In this document: positions 32,752 through 41,205 of the stretch, piece by piece | Position numbering within the stretch: position 1 is the stretch's first letter | Layout of the letters: the number at the start of each line of letters is the position of its first letter | Source: Pseudomonadota bacterium | GTDB taxonomy: Bacteria; Bdellovibrionota_B; Oligoflexia; Oligoflexales; CAIYRB01 | DNA: 42,210 nt | Assembly: GCA_026390435.1 (NCBI GenBank) | Contig: JAPLFY010000107.1 | Location: 1 to 42,210, forward strand | Direction: 5' to 3' | Notes under the pieces: model-generated | Database searches by the model: none | The model's input: only the letters and a program-made list of their open reading frames with translations | What the model was told of the DNA's origin: nothing | Translations under genes and position numbers: made by a program

Positions 32752-33288
32752 TTAGCGCCCAGCTGCTTTCGCCGAAGGCCAGGGATGACACTGTAGCTGA
32801 CTCTTCTGAAAGCCTGACCCTGGAACAAAGGAACGATTTTCCGTCAGCGCCTTGCCGTAGATGTGGAGCGAGATTGCACAGTCGCCGGTGGCATGCTCGA
32901 TTTTATGGACATCTCGTGTTGGCGGTAGATTGTGCATCACTGCGCCGGGCTGGAGCAGCAGGGTTTCCGTTGCTTCCGGGTTTTGTTCGCACTGCGTATA
33001 GTTGGTGACACGTAGCTGATTTTGCAGGACTAATTCGACACCCCAGGTGCCGTGATCGTGGATGGGTGTGGTATCTCCCGGGCCCCACACGAGAGCCATA
33101 ATGACAAAATCGAAGTCAGGGTCTTGGTAGCACATGTAGCGCCCTGGACGCGGATTTGGCTTAAATAATAGCTCTTCCTGCAAGCGGGGATAGGCGTCGG
33201 ACACCAACGTCGCAATCGTGGCTATAGTTCCGGCGTCGACCTGGCCGGCGCTTACGATGGTGCGGAGCTGTTGGACTAGTAACTGCAC
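32752..33288 (-). CDS. cysteine dioxygenase-like cupin (thiol dioxygenase)
   Basis: A 178-aa cupin of the bacterial cysteine dioxygenase/3-mercaptopropionate dioxygenase family. WGPGDTTPIHDHGTWG gives iron ligands H77 and H79; the third, H142, is in AISLHIYGK, matching SLHLY of CDO. It would use Fe(II) and O2 to oxidise a thiol such as cysteine to its sulfinic acid in the cytosol. GTG 33288 follows GAGG by 5 nt and is taken as the start; no ATG fits. Substrate (cysteine versus 3-mercaptopropionate) cannot be settled here. It is monocistronic and divergent from proS. Confidence 0.85.
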   Translation of the reverse strand: MQLLVQQLRTIVSAGQVDAGTIATIATLVSDAYPRLQEELLFKPNPRPGRYMCYQDPDFDFVIMALVWGPGDTTPIHDHGTWGVELVLQNQLRVTNYTQCEQNPEATETLLLQPGAVMHNLPPTRDVHKIEHATGDCAISLHIYGKALTENRSFVPGSGFQKSQLQCHPWPSAKAAGR

Positions 33289-33559
33289 AAGAACCTCATT
33301 TAAGGACTACACAACTAATGATTATACAATCAAGCTCGGCATTTTCCCGATTTTGCTTGAGTCTGATTCTGCGATTGGGGCGAAAGTCCCGCTATCATAG
33401 CAAAAAGAATTGGCTTCTCTTAAGGGATTTTCGTGCCCGAAGCCAGTAAAAACGGCTTTTGCTATTCCGCACCTTTAGTAAGAATAGTATCAAAGTAGGC
33501 AGCCCCAGCGGGGGACTCCCATTCCAACTGATTTTGTTGACCAGAAGTGAGCGCATACC

Positions 33560-35074
33560 ATGGCAGCTAAGACCGCAATTACCCCGACCCGCGCCGATGA
33601 TTACCCGGAATGGTATCAGCAGGTGGTGAAGGCCGCTGATCTCGCAGAAAATAGCCCGGTCCGCGGCTGCATGGTGATTAAGCCGTGGGGCTATGCAATC
33701 TGGGAGAATATGCAACGCGTGTTGGACAAGATGTTCAAAGATACCGACCACGTGAACGCCTACTTCCCCTTACTGATTCCGCTTAGCTTTCTCGAGAAGG
33801 AGGCCGAGCACGTCGAGGGCTTCGCTAAGGAGTGTGCCGTAGTGACTCACCACCGTCTGGAAGCCAAGCCAGGCGGGGGACTCGTCCCAGCAGGCGAACT
33901 CGACGAGCCACTGATTATCCGCCCTACCAGTGAAACCATCATCGGCGCCTCCTATGCCAAGTGGGTGCAGTCGTACCGCGATCTTCCGATCCTGATTAAC
34001 CAGTGGGCTAACGTGATGCGCTGGGAAATGCGGACGCGGATGTTTCTGCGGACGTCGGAATTCCTCTGGCAAGAGGGGCACACCGTGCACGCCACCGCCC
34101 AAGAGGCGATGGAAGAGACCATGCGCATGCTCGATGTCTATGCTGACTTCGCTGAGAACTACATGGCAATGCCAGTGATCAAGGGCGAGAAGACACCGGA
34201 AGAACGCTTCCCCGGTGCGGTCAATACCTACACTATCGAGGCCATGATGCAGGACCGCAAGGCGCTGCAGTCAGGGACTTCGCACTTTCTCGGCCAGAAC
34301 TTTGCTAAAGCTTCGGGGATAAAGTTCCTCAATCAAGAGAGCCGCGAAGAGATTGCTTGGACGACGTCTTGGGGTGTGTCGACGCGTCTAGTCGGCGGTC
34401 TGTTGATGACCCACTCGGACGATGATGGTTTGATCTTGCCACCTCGCCTAGCTCCACACCACGTCGTGATCATGCCGATTCACCGTAACGATGAAGAGAA
34501 GGCGCAAGTGATGGAGTTCTGTCACTCGCTGAAGGCAGAGCTGCAAGCGCAACAGTACTCTGGCCAACCGCTGCAAGTGCACATCGATCAGCGCGACCTG
34601 CGCGGCGGCGAGAAGTCGTGGCAGCACATCAAAAAGGGTGTGCCGCTGCGGGTAGAAGTGGGTCCACGCGACGTCGCATCTGGTTCCGTTGCGGTCGGTC
34701 GGCGCGATCAAGAGCCGAAAGCTAAGGCGTTTATCCCACGCGCTGAGTTTGTCGGAACGGTCACCAAGATTCTTGACGAGATGCAGTCCGGCCTACTCAA
34801 TAAAGCCCTAAAACACCGCGAAGAAAACACCCAGAAGATCGATTCCTGGGACGACTTTGTCGCCTACTTCACGCCGCGCAACGCTGATAAGCCTGAAATT
34901 CACGGCGGCTTCGCACTGTCCCACTGGTCGCCAGGTCCAGAGGCACTAGAGAAGCTGAAAGATCTGAAGGTCACAGCGCGTTGCATTCCCCTGGACGGCG
35001 AGAAAGAGTCGGGCAAATGCCTGTTCTCAGGTCGGCCAAGTCCGCAGCGGGTCATCTTCGCTAAGAGTTACTGA
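33560..35074 (+). CDS. proS: prolyl-tRNA synthetase, archaeal/eukaryotic-like (type 3) form
   Basis: A 504-aa class II synthetase without the bacterial editing (INS) insertion. Motif 1 is VRGCMVIKPWGYAIWENMQ, IIRPTSET is the TxE loop, motif 2 is MRWEMRTRMFLRTSEFLWQE, and motif 3 is TSWGVSTRLVGGLLMTHSDD. The anticodon-binding domain starts APHHVVIMPI. The C-terminal extension ends FAKSY, with the terminal Tyr typical of this type. It charges tRNA-Pro in the cytosol. The spelling is GC-rich and regular, unlike AT-richer neighbours, as expected for a highly expressed gene. A collapsed Rpn element begins 9 nt after its stop. Confidence 0.96.
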   Translation: MAAKTAITPTRADDYPEWYQQVVKAADLAENSPVRGCMVIKPWGYAIWENMQRVLDKMFKDTDHVNAYFPLLIPLSFLEKEAEHVEGFAKECAVVTHHRLEAKPGGGLVPAGELDEPLIIRPTSETIIGASYAKWVQSYRDLPILINQWANVMRWEMRTRMFLRTSEFLWQEGHTVHATAQEAMEETMRMLDVYADFAENYMAMPVIKGEKTPEERFPGAVNTYTIEAMMQDRKALQSGTSHFLGQNFAKASGIKFLNQESREEIAWTTSWGVSTRLVGGLLMTHSDDDGLILPPRLAPHHVVIMPIHRNDEEKAQVMEFCHSLKAELQAQQYSGQPLQVHIDQRDLRGGEKSWQHIKKGVPLRVEVGPRDVASGSVAVGRRDQEPKAKAFIPRAEFVGTVTKILDEMQSGLLNKALKHREENTQKIDSWDDFVAYFTPRNADKPEIHGGFALSHWSPGPEALEKLKDLKVTARCIPLDGEKESGKCLFSGRPSPQRVIFAKSY

Positions 35075-35082
35075 GGCCCATA

Positions 35083-35098
35083 GGGGGTCAGGCACTGT
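35083..35098 (-). repeat. inverted end motif, left (GGGGGTCAGGCACTG)
   Basis: The reverse complement of CAGTGCCTGACCCCC. It pairs in inverted orientation with 35609-35622 and frames the Rpn remnant. The same motif lies at 425-438 upstream of the other Rpn gene. Confidence 0.6.
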
Positions 35099-35127
35099 CG
35101 GCAACTCTCTAATATCATGAGTTATGA

Positions 35128-35526
35128 TTCGTCCGCGCTGCACCAGCACCGGACACGGGAGCGGCCGTTTTTGCTGAGCTGCGTGAGCAAATGCAGATCA
35201 AGTTTTTTGAAATCTCCAAAGCCTTTCGCCAGCTTAAAGATGCAAAGAACGCACTCGAAGAATTGTCGGCAGAAGATGAGGCTCGCGAGATCGCTCGTGT
35301 GCGCGAGAAGTCACGGATTCATTTTGATTCGTTGATGGCAGAAGCTATGGCGAAGGGCGAGGCCAAGGGCAAGGCTGAGGGTAAGGCTGAGGGAAGTGAT
35401 GAAAAGGCTAGATCAGTACTTATGGCCTTGCTAAGCGCGCCTGAGACCAAATCGCTACCGGATGCGCGCCTTGCGGAGCTAACCGGGCTGTCGGTAGCAG
35501 TTGTAGCCACCGTTAGACAGGGTTAA
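35128..35526 (+). pseudogene. Rpn-family nuclease/transposase, C-terminal remnant
   Basis: The frame is open from 35128 with an ATG at 35191 giving 111 aa. GKAEGKAEG and the preceding helix (KNALEELSAEDEAREIARVR) followed by a short C-terminal HTH-like LAELTGLSVAVVATVRQG are the usual tail of Rpn/PF12784 proteins. The roughly 200-residue nuclease domain is missing, so it cannot cut DNA. Inverted motifs at 35083 and 35609 frame it as a unit of about 540 bp, like an internal-deletion derivative of a full element. The 35191 peptide could still be translated. Confidence 0.65.
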
Positions 35527-35608
35527 TCGCCAACCACAACCAGTTGAAACCATTGTTATTAATTAAAGCTTGGGTGCGGCGTCCCTAGTGTTTTCAGGAG
35601 CTTAGCTC

Positions 35609-35622
35609 CAGTGCCCGACCCC
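35609..35622 (+). repeat. inverted end motif, right (CAGTGCCCGACCCC)
   Basis: It matches the left motif with one change (T to C). It is preceded by GGAGC TTA GCTCC (35597-35609), a small palindrome. Extended to 35602-35622 it matches 417-437 with three mismatches. Confidence 0.6.
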
Positions 35623-35637
35623 ATTAATTCCGAAAGA

Positions 35638-35714
35638 TGGCGGCCCCAGTAGGATTCGAACCTACGACCGCCGGATTAGAAATCCGGTGCTCTATCCAGC
35701 TGAGCTATGAGACC
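35638..35714 (-). tRNA. tRNA-Arg (anticodon UCU)
   Basis: The minus strand gives a complete cloverleaf of 77 nt. The acceptor GGTCTCA pairs with TGGGGCC (two G-T pairs), the D arm is AGCTCAGCTGGATAGAGC, and the anticodon stem-loop CCGGA-TTTCTAA-TCCGG has anticodon TCT. The T arm is GTAGG-TTCGAAT-CCTAC, the discriminator is G, and CCA is encoded. The Rpn remnant inserted just 3' of it. Confidence 0.95.
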
Positions 35715-35879
35715 ATCAAGGGCCCCCACCCTACATCATCACTCTTCCTGCTGTCATCATTTTCTGTAAGCAATATGAGAACTCCCAGGGGGGCGCTAAC
35801 CGGCTGATTTGCCGTTTGCAAACTTGGCTGAGGGTGATATCGGGTAGGCAACTTTTTTTCTGACGGGAGATGACCGCTC

Positions 35880-36305
35880 ATGCAGCAGTCGCCGCGGCCT
35901 ACATTTGAGCAAATATACATGCGTCTGGCGTTTGGCTTGGCGGAGCGCTCAACGTGTAAACGCCTTAAAGTCGGAACAGTTATCACTAGTTTAGATTTTC
36001 GCAAGGTGCTCGCCGTTGGCTATAACGGCAACGCCACGGGTTTGCCCAACTGCTGTGACCGCGAGGAACCAGGCAACTGCGGTTGTCTACACTCGGAAGA
36101 GAATGCAGTCATCAACTGCGACAGTCCGCGCGCGACCGAGAAGATCGCCTTTGTCACCCACATTCCTTGTACGGCTTGCGCTAAGCGGTTGATCAATTTG
36201 GGCAATGTTAAGAAGGTTTATTTCGGTCATCTGTACCGCAATACCGATTCGGTAGCGTTGTTTGAAACGGTAAATATTGAGATTTGCCAGCTGTCGTCCT
36301 GGTGA
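35880..36305 (+). CDS. dCMP/cytidine deaminase-like zinc enzyme
   Basis: A 141-aa CDA-fold protein with the zinc site H71-S-E73 (CLHSEENAV) and P96-C97-T-A-C100 (HIPCTAC). The preceding GYNGNATGLPNCCD and GNCGCLHSEEN are typical of deoxycytidylate deaminases (dCMP to dUMP, feeding dTMP synthesis) and ComEB. KRLKVGTVIT is the usual N-terminal strand. GGGAGA lies 10 nt before ATG. It is monocistronic. Confidence 0.88.
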   Translation: MQQSPRPTFEQIYMRLAFGLAERSTCKRLKVGTVITSLDFRKVLAVGYNGNATGLPNCCDREEPGNCGCLHSEENAVINCDSPRATEKIAFVTHIPCTACAKRLINLGNVKKVYFGHLYRNTDSVALFETVNIEICQLSSW

Positions 36306-36423
36306 TTCACGGATGCTTCTGAGGCATATTGGGGGCGCTAAATAACTACTTGGTTAGTCGGTCAGTATTGAGTATGGTCCCGCTATATGCCGCGCAGCCG
36401 GCTAATTGTAAGGGGCTACAAGA

Positions 36424-37014
36424 ATGTTGTCTAAATCATTACCTGGCTTCACATCGCTCATGTTTTTACTGCTGAGTGCCTGCGGTAGTTTAGGGGACTC
36501 AGTAGTCAGCACTAGTCCCAAAATGAGCTCCAAAGTGAGTTCTTTTCAAGGTGCGGACATTGGTGGCTATAGCTGCGAACAACAAGCAAGCTGGGACAAG
36601 TGCGGTGAGCCATGGATGCATCCAACCTGTGACCACGCCTGTAACTGGACCCCGAATACCATTGGCGGCCATACTTGCGAACAGCAGGCGAGTTGGGGCA
36701 AGTGCGGCGAGCCGTGGATGCACCCTACTTGCGATTATGCCTGTCCTAATGTCCAGGGTGGCGGCTACTACTATCCGTCAGGACCGTATACTAACGGTGG
36801 TCTAATTTATCCTGATTTAGGGGCCCACAACGGCCGCGGTGGTTATTACCCATACCCTGGTCCGTACACCAACGGCGGGTTGATCTATCCCGATTTGGGC
36901 GCGCATAATGGTGGTGGCGGCTATTATCCTTCCTTCCCCGGCGGCTATACCACCGGTGGTCTGATCTACCCCGACTTAGGCGCTCACAACGGTGGCGGCT
37001 ATTACGGTTATTAG
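36424..37014 (+). CDS. lipoprotein with two ShK-like Cys repeats and Gly/Tyr repeats
   Basis: A 196-aa protein. Signal plus lipobox LLSAC gives lipidated Cys20. Two near-identical 27-residue units (47-73 and 81-107) read CEQQASWDKCGEPWMHPTCD and so on; cysteines are C51, C60, C69, C73 and C85, C94, C103, C107. The spacing SW..C...PWM...C...C recalls the second half of ShKT toxin domains. Three copies of YTNGGLIYPDLGAHNG (122-137, 148-163, 175-190) follow, separated by GGYY-rich linkers, giving a Gly/Tyr-rich tail. It should be exposed on the cell envelope; adhesion, structural or toxin-like roles are all speculative. AAGGGG precedes the ATG. The acyl reductase fusion starts 13 nt after its stop, so the two may be co-transcribed. 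Confidence 0.8.
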   Translation: MLSKSLPGFTSLMFLLLSACGSLGDSVVSTSPKMSSKVSSFQGADIGGYSCEQQASWDKCGEPWMHPTCDHACNWTPNTIGGHTCEQQASWGKCGEPWMHPTCDYACPNVQGGGYYYPSGPYTNGGLIYPDLGAHNGRGGYYPYPGPYTNGGLIYPDLGAHNGGGGYYPSFPGGYTTGGLIYPDLGAHNGGGYYGY

Positions 37015-37027
37015 AGTGAAGTAGTTT

Positions 37028-39439
37028 ATGACTGAAACGAGCATTAATACCGGCGCTGTAGTTCTGCTAACAGGGGGCGCTGGTTTCTTAGGTAAGGTCG
37101 TTCTAGAACACTTGCTGCGCCAGAAGAAAGATCTTGGCATCAGTAAAGTGATCCTGGTCATTCGGCCCAATCGCAAAAGATCAGCCGCAGAGCGATTTAC
37201 CGACCAGGTGGCTACCGCCCCCTGCTTTTACCGCCTCCCGCTCAACTGGACGCGCCACGTCGAAGTGATCAGCGGTGACTTATCGCTACCAGCTTGGGGT
37301 CTCACACCGGCAGAGCAGCAGGCATTAGCCGAGCGTGTCACTCACATCATCCATTCCGCCGCCTCGGTCGACTTTAACTTGCCGATTAAAGATGCAGCGG
37401 AAGCAAACATCACCAGCGCCTTGTCGGTCATTGACTTTGCCAAGACGTGTCCGAACCTTGCCAGTATTGTGTCGGTGTCGACCGCGTATGTCCGCCCGCA
37501 CCGGGCAGGCCCCCTTGCCGAAGAGCTAGTCGACTTACCTTTTGATCCGGCACAAATGTATGAAGACATTAAACACGGTCGCTGCGCCCAAGCAGATCTG
37601 CTTGCTACTACGGGTCACCCCAACACATACACGCTGACAAAGTGTATCGCAGAGCATTTGATTTTACGCAGTCGCGGGACTTTACCGCTTTCCATAGTCC
37701 GGCCTAGTATTATTTCGGCAGCTTTGAAATATCCGTTCCCTGGTTGGATCGACAGCTACGCGGCACTTGCTGCATTTGTCGGTGTGTTTGGCGCTGGCTA
37801 TCTGCGGATTGTTGCCGCTGATCCCGACGCTCGTCTAGATGTCGTACCTGTCGATGTGGTGGCCGACACGATTGTGACTCAATGCTTCAGGGTTCCCGCG
37901 AACGTCCAGAATCCGCAAATCGTGCATGCTGTTGCTGGTCTTAAAAATGCCATGCTTATTGGTCAATTGCCGCAAACTGGCGGACCCTACTTTGATAAGT
38001 TTCCGAGCAAGCGACAGGTATACCTTTGGAACATGGGCCCCCTGAACTTTAGGCGAAAGGTGGAACACGTGATGTTCCACCGCGTGCCAACTAATCTGGC
38101 AAAGTTTTATGCGCGCTTAACGGGCCAAGATAAGCTTGCCGAAAGAATCGGCAAACTGAATCAGGTTCTCAACAGTATTTTTGCGATATTCCCATACTTT
38201 ACTCACCGATCTTTTGATTTCGTGCAACATAAACCGACCTCGCTTGAACTCAACTTCAAGTCCTATCTCTTTCTCATCTGCGAGGGAGTCCATAAATATC
38301 TGCTGAAGGGGTCCCCAGATCGGCAGCTACTCGTGGGTGCGAGTGCGGATAAAAACATTAATTTGTTTACCGGGCGGCACAATGTTTCTGGCCTTGATGC
38401 AGCGGGCGCTGGCGTGCGTCAGTGTATTGAGCGTATTTTTTCCGAAGTGGTTTTTGATCAGGCTTCATTTATGCGAGCCTTGTCAAATTGCCCTGATGGT
38501 ATGCGACTGGTGATTGCATCCAGTGAGCATAGCTACTTCGACTGTATTCTAGTCTGCTACCTACGGTACGCTAGGCCCGATCTGGACATAGGTTTGACTG
38601 GCGACGCCAATGCAAGCACGTTCGCAAAGTTACCAGTCATCGGGCCGCTATTTAAGGCTATGTCGGTTCAGGGCGAGGATCTATCGAGCCTTCTCAAAGA
38701 CCGAGGAGAAACGTTTGCGGTACTGCCGGTTGCCATAGCTTATGACCAAATTCCTGAGTCTATGATGGAACTGAAGCAGGAAGACGGTGACGGCGAGCCA
38801 ATGCGTGCCTACCAAATCGCTCAATGGTTGGAGCACTTGACGCAGCGGAGCAGTAAACTGGGCAGCGTGCATATTAGATGCGGTGAGCCAGTGATCATGA
38901 GGCCTGCGGATGAAGTTGACGCGCGCAGGCAGCGCATTGCCGCTGCAATTAAACAAGCGATGCCTGTCTCGTCCTATCATGTCGCTGCTTTTCTCGAGGC
39001 TCAGGCAAGGTCAGAAGCCAAGGTCGGTTCCAATCTGGAGTCCAGTCTCGAGCCGGCGATGACTGCCGAGCTACTGACAGCCATACTTAGGCGGTGTGGG
39101 GCAACCACTGAGCCAAGCCTTTTACCTGAGCAAAAAAATCCATCTTTAGTCTCTAGCTTAGACCTCGCCGTAGAGCGCGCGGGCCGCACGCAGTGGCAAC
39201 ATTTCGTTATTGATGCAGTCAGCAAAGACGTCGTGGCAGGAAATTTAGTTGATTTAGATGAAGACGAATTGCAGACAATCCGCCCGCTAGCTGCGGCAAT
39301 TCTGGCCCCTATAAAAAAGGTAAAGCTCACCGGCGCTAGTATAGAAGAGCAATCAGCAGTTAAATCGAATAGGCACCAAGGTCAAAGCCAAGGTCAAATT
39401 ACTGCGGAACGACCTACTGTCCAGACGGACTTAGTTTAG
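37028..39439 (+). CDS. fatty acyl-CoA reductase fused to a GPAT-like acyltransferase domain
   Basis: An 803-aa protein. Residues 1-400 form a male-sterility type (NAD_binding_4) fatty acyl reductase with cofactor motif LLTGGAGFLG (13-22), VSVSTAYVRP, the catalytic YTLTK (Y201, K205) and IVRPSIISAALKYPFPGWID. Residues about 460-645 resemble PlsB/GNPAT acyltransferases: RLVIASSEHSYFDCILVCYL, LPVIGPLFKAM and FAVLPVAIAYDQIPESMMEL. In the HX4D block the position of the catalytic His is E500, with H501 one place late, so activity is doubtful. The C-terminal 150 residues are unassigned. The product could make fatty alcohols or wax/ether-lipid precursors. No ribosome-binding site is clear; it may depend on translation of the upstream lipoprotein gene. 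Confidence 0.82.
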   Translation: MTETSINTGAVVLLTGGAGFLGKVVLEHLLRQKKDLGISKVILVIRPNRKRSAAERFTDQVATAPCFYRLPLNWTRHVEVISGDLSLPAWGLTPAEQQALAERVTHIIHSAASVDFNLPIKDAAEANITSALSVIDFAKTCPNLASIVSVSTAYVRPHRAGPLAEELVDLPFDPAQMYEDIKHGRCAQADLLATTGHPNTYTLTKCIAEHLILRSRGTLPLSIVRPSIISAALKYPFPGWIDSYAALAAFVGVFGAGYLRIVAADPDARLDVVPVDVVADTIVTQCFRVPANVQNPQIVHAVAGLKNAMLIGQLPQTGGPYFDKFPSKRQVYLWNMGPLNFRRKVEHVMFHRVPTNLAKFYARLTGQDKLAERIGKLNQVLNSIFAIFPYFTHRSFDFVQHKPTSLELNFKSYLFLICEGVHKYLLKGSPDRQLLVGASADKNINLFTGRHNVSGLDAAGAGVRQCIERIFSEVVFDQASFMRALSNCPDGMRLVIASSEHSYFDCILVCYLRYARPDLDIGLTGDANASTFAKLPVIGPLFKAMSVQGEDLSSLLKDRGETFAVLPVAIAYDQIPESMMELKQEDGDGEPMRAYQIAQWLEHLTQRSSKLGSVHIRCGEPVIMRPADEVDARRQRIAAAIKQAMPVSSYHVAAFLEAQARSEAKVGSNLESSLEPAMTAELLTAILRRCGATTEPSLLPEQKNPSLVSSLDLAVERAGRTQWQHFVIDAVSKDVVAGNLVDLDEDELQTIRPLAAAILAPIKKVKLTGASIEEQSAVKSNRHQGQSQGQITAERPTVQTDLV

Positions 39440-39982
39440 GCCATTCCACTCAAGTTCGTCACTGTCGATACCCTGAAGTGACTTGGCTTTTTCTTCGGCA
39501 GCCCGCTGAATTTTGCGGTTAGTTTTGGAATTGGCGGCGGCCTCTTCACGAGCCTTTTTGTTCGCATCAGCACGCTGCTCAGACTCGATTTTCTCTGCTA
39601 TTTGCTTAGCCTTTGCTTCGGTCTCGTGGATCTCTCTGAGCTCGCGCTCGATTCGGGCGTCTTCGCTCTCCACAAGAGCAGCCTTGCGATACTCTTCGGC
39701 GCGCTTATCCAAATCGCCAAAGTCGTCGGTACCACTACCTAGAGCCGGCAGTGGGTCGATACGGGTATCGCCAGTCGTTTCGGTAATAATGTCCGCGCTT
39801 GTTTTTGGTTTTTTGCCTGCAGAGTTTTTCTCGCGTTGGACAGCTTTATCGCTGATTTCGACGTTGTCCTCGGACTCCTGAACGGGAGCATTGTGCACGC
39901 AAGCGGTAAACGCCACGGCTAGGACAGCTGTCACAATGGGGGTGATGGTCCGGGGGTAGCTTCGAGTAAGGTAGCGTAGCAT
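39431..39982 (-). CDS. predicted lipoprotein with long charged helix
   Basis: From the ATG at 39982, 183 aa. The signal MLRYLTRSYPRTITPIVTAV... ends in the lipobox AFTAC. After an acidic, disordered-looking linker, residues about 90-170 are a highly charged Glu/Arg/Lys/Ala helix (DLDKRAEEYRKAAL..., EAKAKQIAEKIESEQRADAN), probably a coiled coil. The frame extends to a TTG at 40045, but the signal decides for 39982. The last 9 bp overlap the 3' end of the acyl reductase gene. No function is assigned. Confidence 0.72.
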   Translation of the reverse strand: MLRYLTRSYPRTITPIVTAVLAVAFTACVHNAPVQESEDNVEISDKAVQREKNSAGKKPKTSADIITETTGDTRIDPLPALGSGTDDFGDLDKRAEEYRKAALVESEDARIERELREIHETEAKAKQIAEKIESEQRADANKKAREEAAANSKTNRKIQRAAEEKAKSLQGIDSDELEWNGLN

Positions 39983-40349
39983 GGGCAACTCGTCTGTTAG
40001 CTGGTCGTTATCGTTAATTTGGCCACGGCCCGCACGGCGGGTCAAGTTCCAATTAGCAAGTGACCTGCCACTGCCTTGCGTCGTCCTAACCCTCTAAAAT
40101 CTGTAGTTATAGCGTCCGAAGATGGTATTCCGGGGCTGACTAATGTTTTGACACCTGCAAACTCTCACTCTTTCAGCGGGCACTTTGCATCCCATACTGG
40201 TGAGTGACCGCGTCAGTGACAGCTATTCTCAGAGTGGTTTCGAATTTCCCTCAAGTTTTTGTCAAACTATGCCGAAGAGCCCACCAACGTTGAGTGATTA
40301 TTGACACTTCGGCTCCGACTCGACCTTGGTCTGCATGGGACTCATTGTA
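39983..40349. other. intergenic region between divergent lipoprotein genes
   Basis: There are 367 bases between divergently transcribed lipoprotein genes, so promoters for both should lie here. I could not pick a convincing -35/-10 pair. No coding frame, repeat or RNA gene was recognised. Confidence 0.4.
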
Positions 40350-41168
40350 ATGAGATACATAAGGAACTACACAACGGAACGGAACGGTTTGGCTGTACCT
40401 GTGCTCGGCATAGTGTGGTTATCCGTATGCAGTTTAGTTCACTGTCGACAAGTAGCATCAAATCGCAGCGGTCTTGCTGACGACGAATCCGTTGAAGAGC
40501 TTTCCTTGGCGGAATTGGAGCAAGCTGCGAACGAGTGGTCCTCTCTCTCGGAGGTTGACTTACAAAACCTGTCACAACAGTTGGGTCAACTACCGTTGCT
40601 GTCGGGCTCAACAATTGACATCGGCAAGAGTGTAAAAGTTGACGGCGAAAAGCTGGTATTGGCGCAAGAGGTAGTCCAGGTCAACGAAGTCCAGATGCGG
40701 CGATTACAGCAAATGCATCCAAGTACCGGTGCTTATTGGAAAGCTATTGGGTTTAGCCCGATAAAGATTTCACCGGATAAAATTCGTACCTCCATCAATA
40801 TTTTAGTTAAGTATTTGCGCAGTGATGCGCAACTTAAGCAACACACACCACCGGAAAAAACAGCGAGCTCAGAGCAAACTAAATTCAGTTTACTTGGATA
40901 TGTATCCACCACTGTCGAGGGTTTTAAGGCGTTGGCTGGCGTGAAGAACAATGCTGAAGAGGCTTTGAAGCGATCGAATTGGCAGGCACTAGTGGAGGCT
41001 CGTCCGACTTTGGACTTCACGGCAAATGTTTTAGCCAAGTTGCCCGGGGCCTCAAGTCAGCGGATTGCAGTTAAATTACGGGTGCTTAACCGCATTGCAC
41101 CGGTGATCAATAATGGTTTCGAGGCCAACGAGATGATGCCGAAGACGGTCGATGACTGGTCGCACTGA
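40350..41168 (+). CDS. predicted lipoprotein, function unknown
   Basis: From the ATG at 40350, 272 aa (an ATG at 40335 and a TTG at 40326 are also in frame). A hydrophobic segment LAVPVLGIVWLSVCSLVHC has two possible lipobox cysteines. The mature part is mostly helical, with LSLAELEQAANEWSSLSEVD and LQNLSQQLGQLPLL early on and RPTLDFTANVLAKLPG later. No conserved domain is recognised. It is followed after 37 nt by the membrane-protein gene at 41206 on the same strand. Confidence 0.62.
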   Translation: MRYIRNYTTERNGLAVPVLGIVWLSVCSLVHCRQVASNRSGLADDESVEELSLAELEQAANEWSSLSEVDLQNLSQQLGQLPLLSGSTIDIGKSVKVDGEKLVLAQEVVQVNEVQMRRLQQMHPSTGAYWKAIGFSPIKISPDKIRTSINILVKYLRSDAQLKQHTPPEKTASSEQTKFSLLGYVSTTVEGFKALAGVKNNAEEALKRSNWQALVEARPTLDFTANVLAKLPGASSQRIAVKLRVLNRIAPVINNGFEANEMMPKTVDDWSH

Positions 41169-41205
41169 GTAGCAGGAAGTAGGCTCGTGGGATAGGAGGT
41201 TCGTT

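Noticed and set aside
35117-35335. 72-aa frame overlapping the Rpn remnant in another register
   Set aside because: The Rpn-type AKGEAKGKAEG tail is in the frame containing ATG 35191; the other frame has no domain.
36551-36805. frame shift partner frames within the repeat lipoprotein
   Set aside because: Tandem repeats keep several frames open; only the frame with lipobox, Cys spacing and ribosome-binding site is credible.
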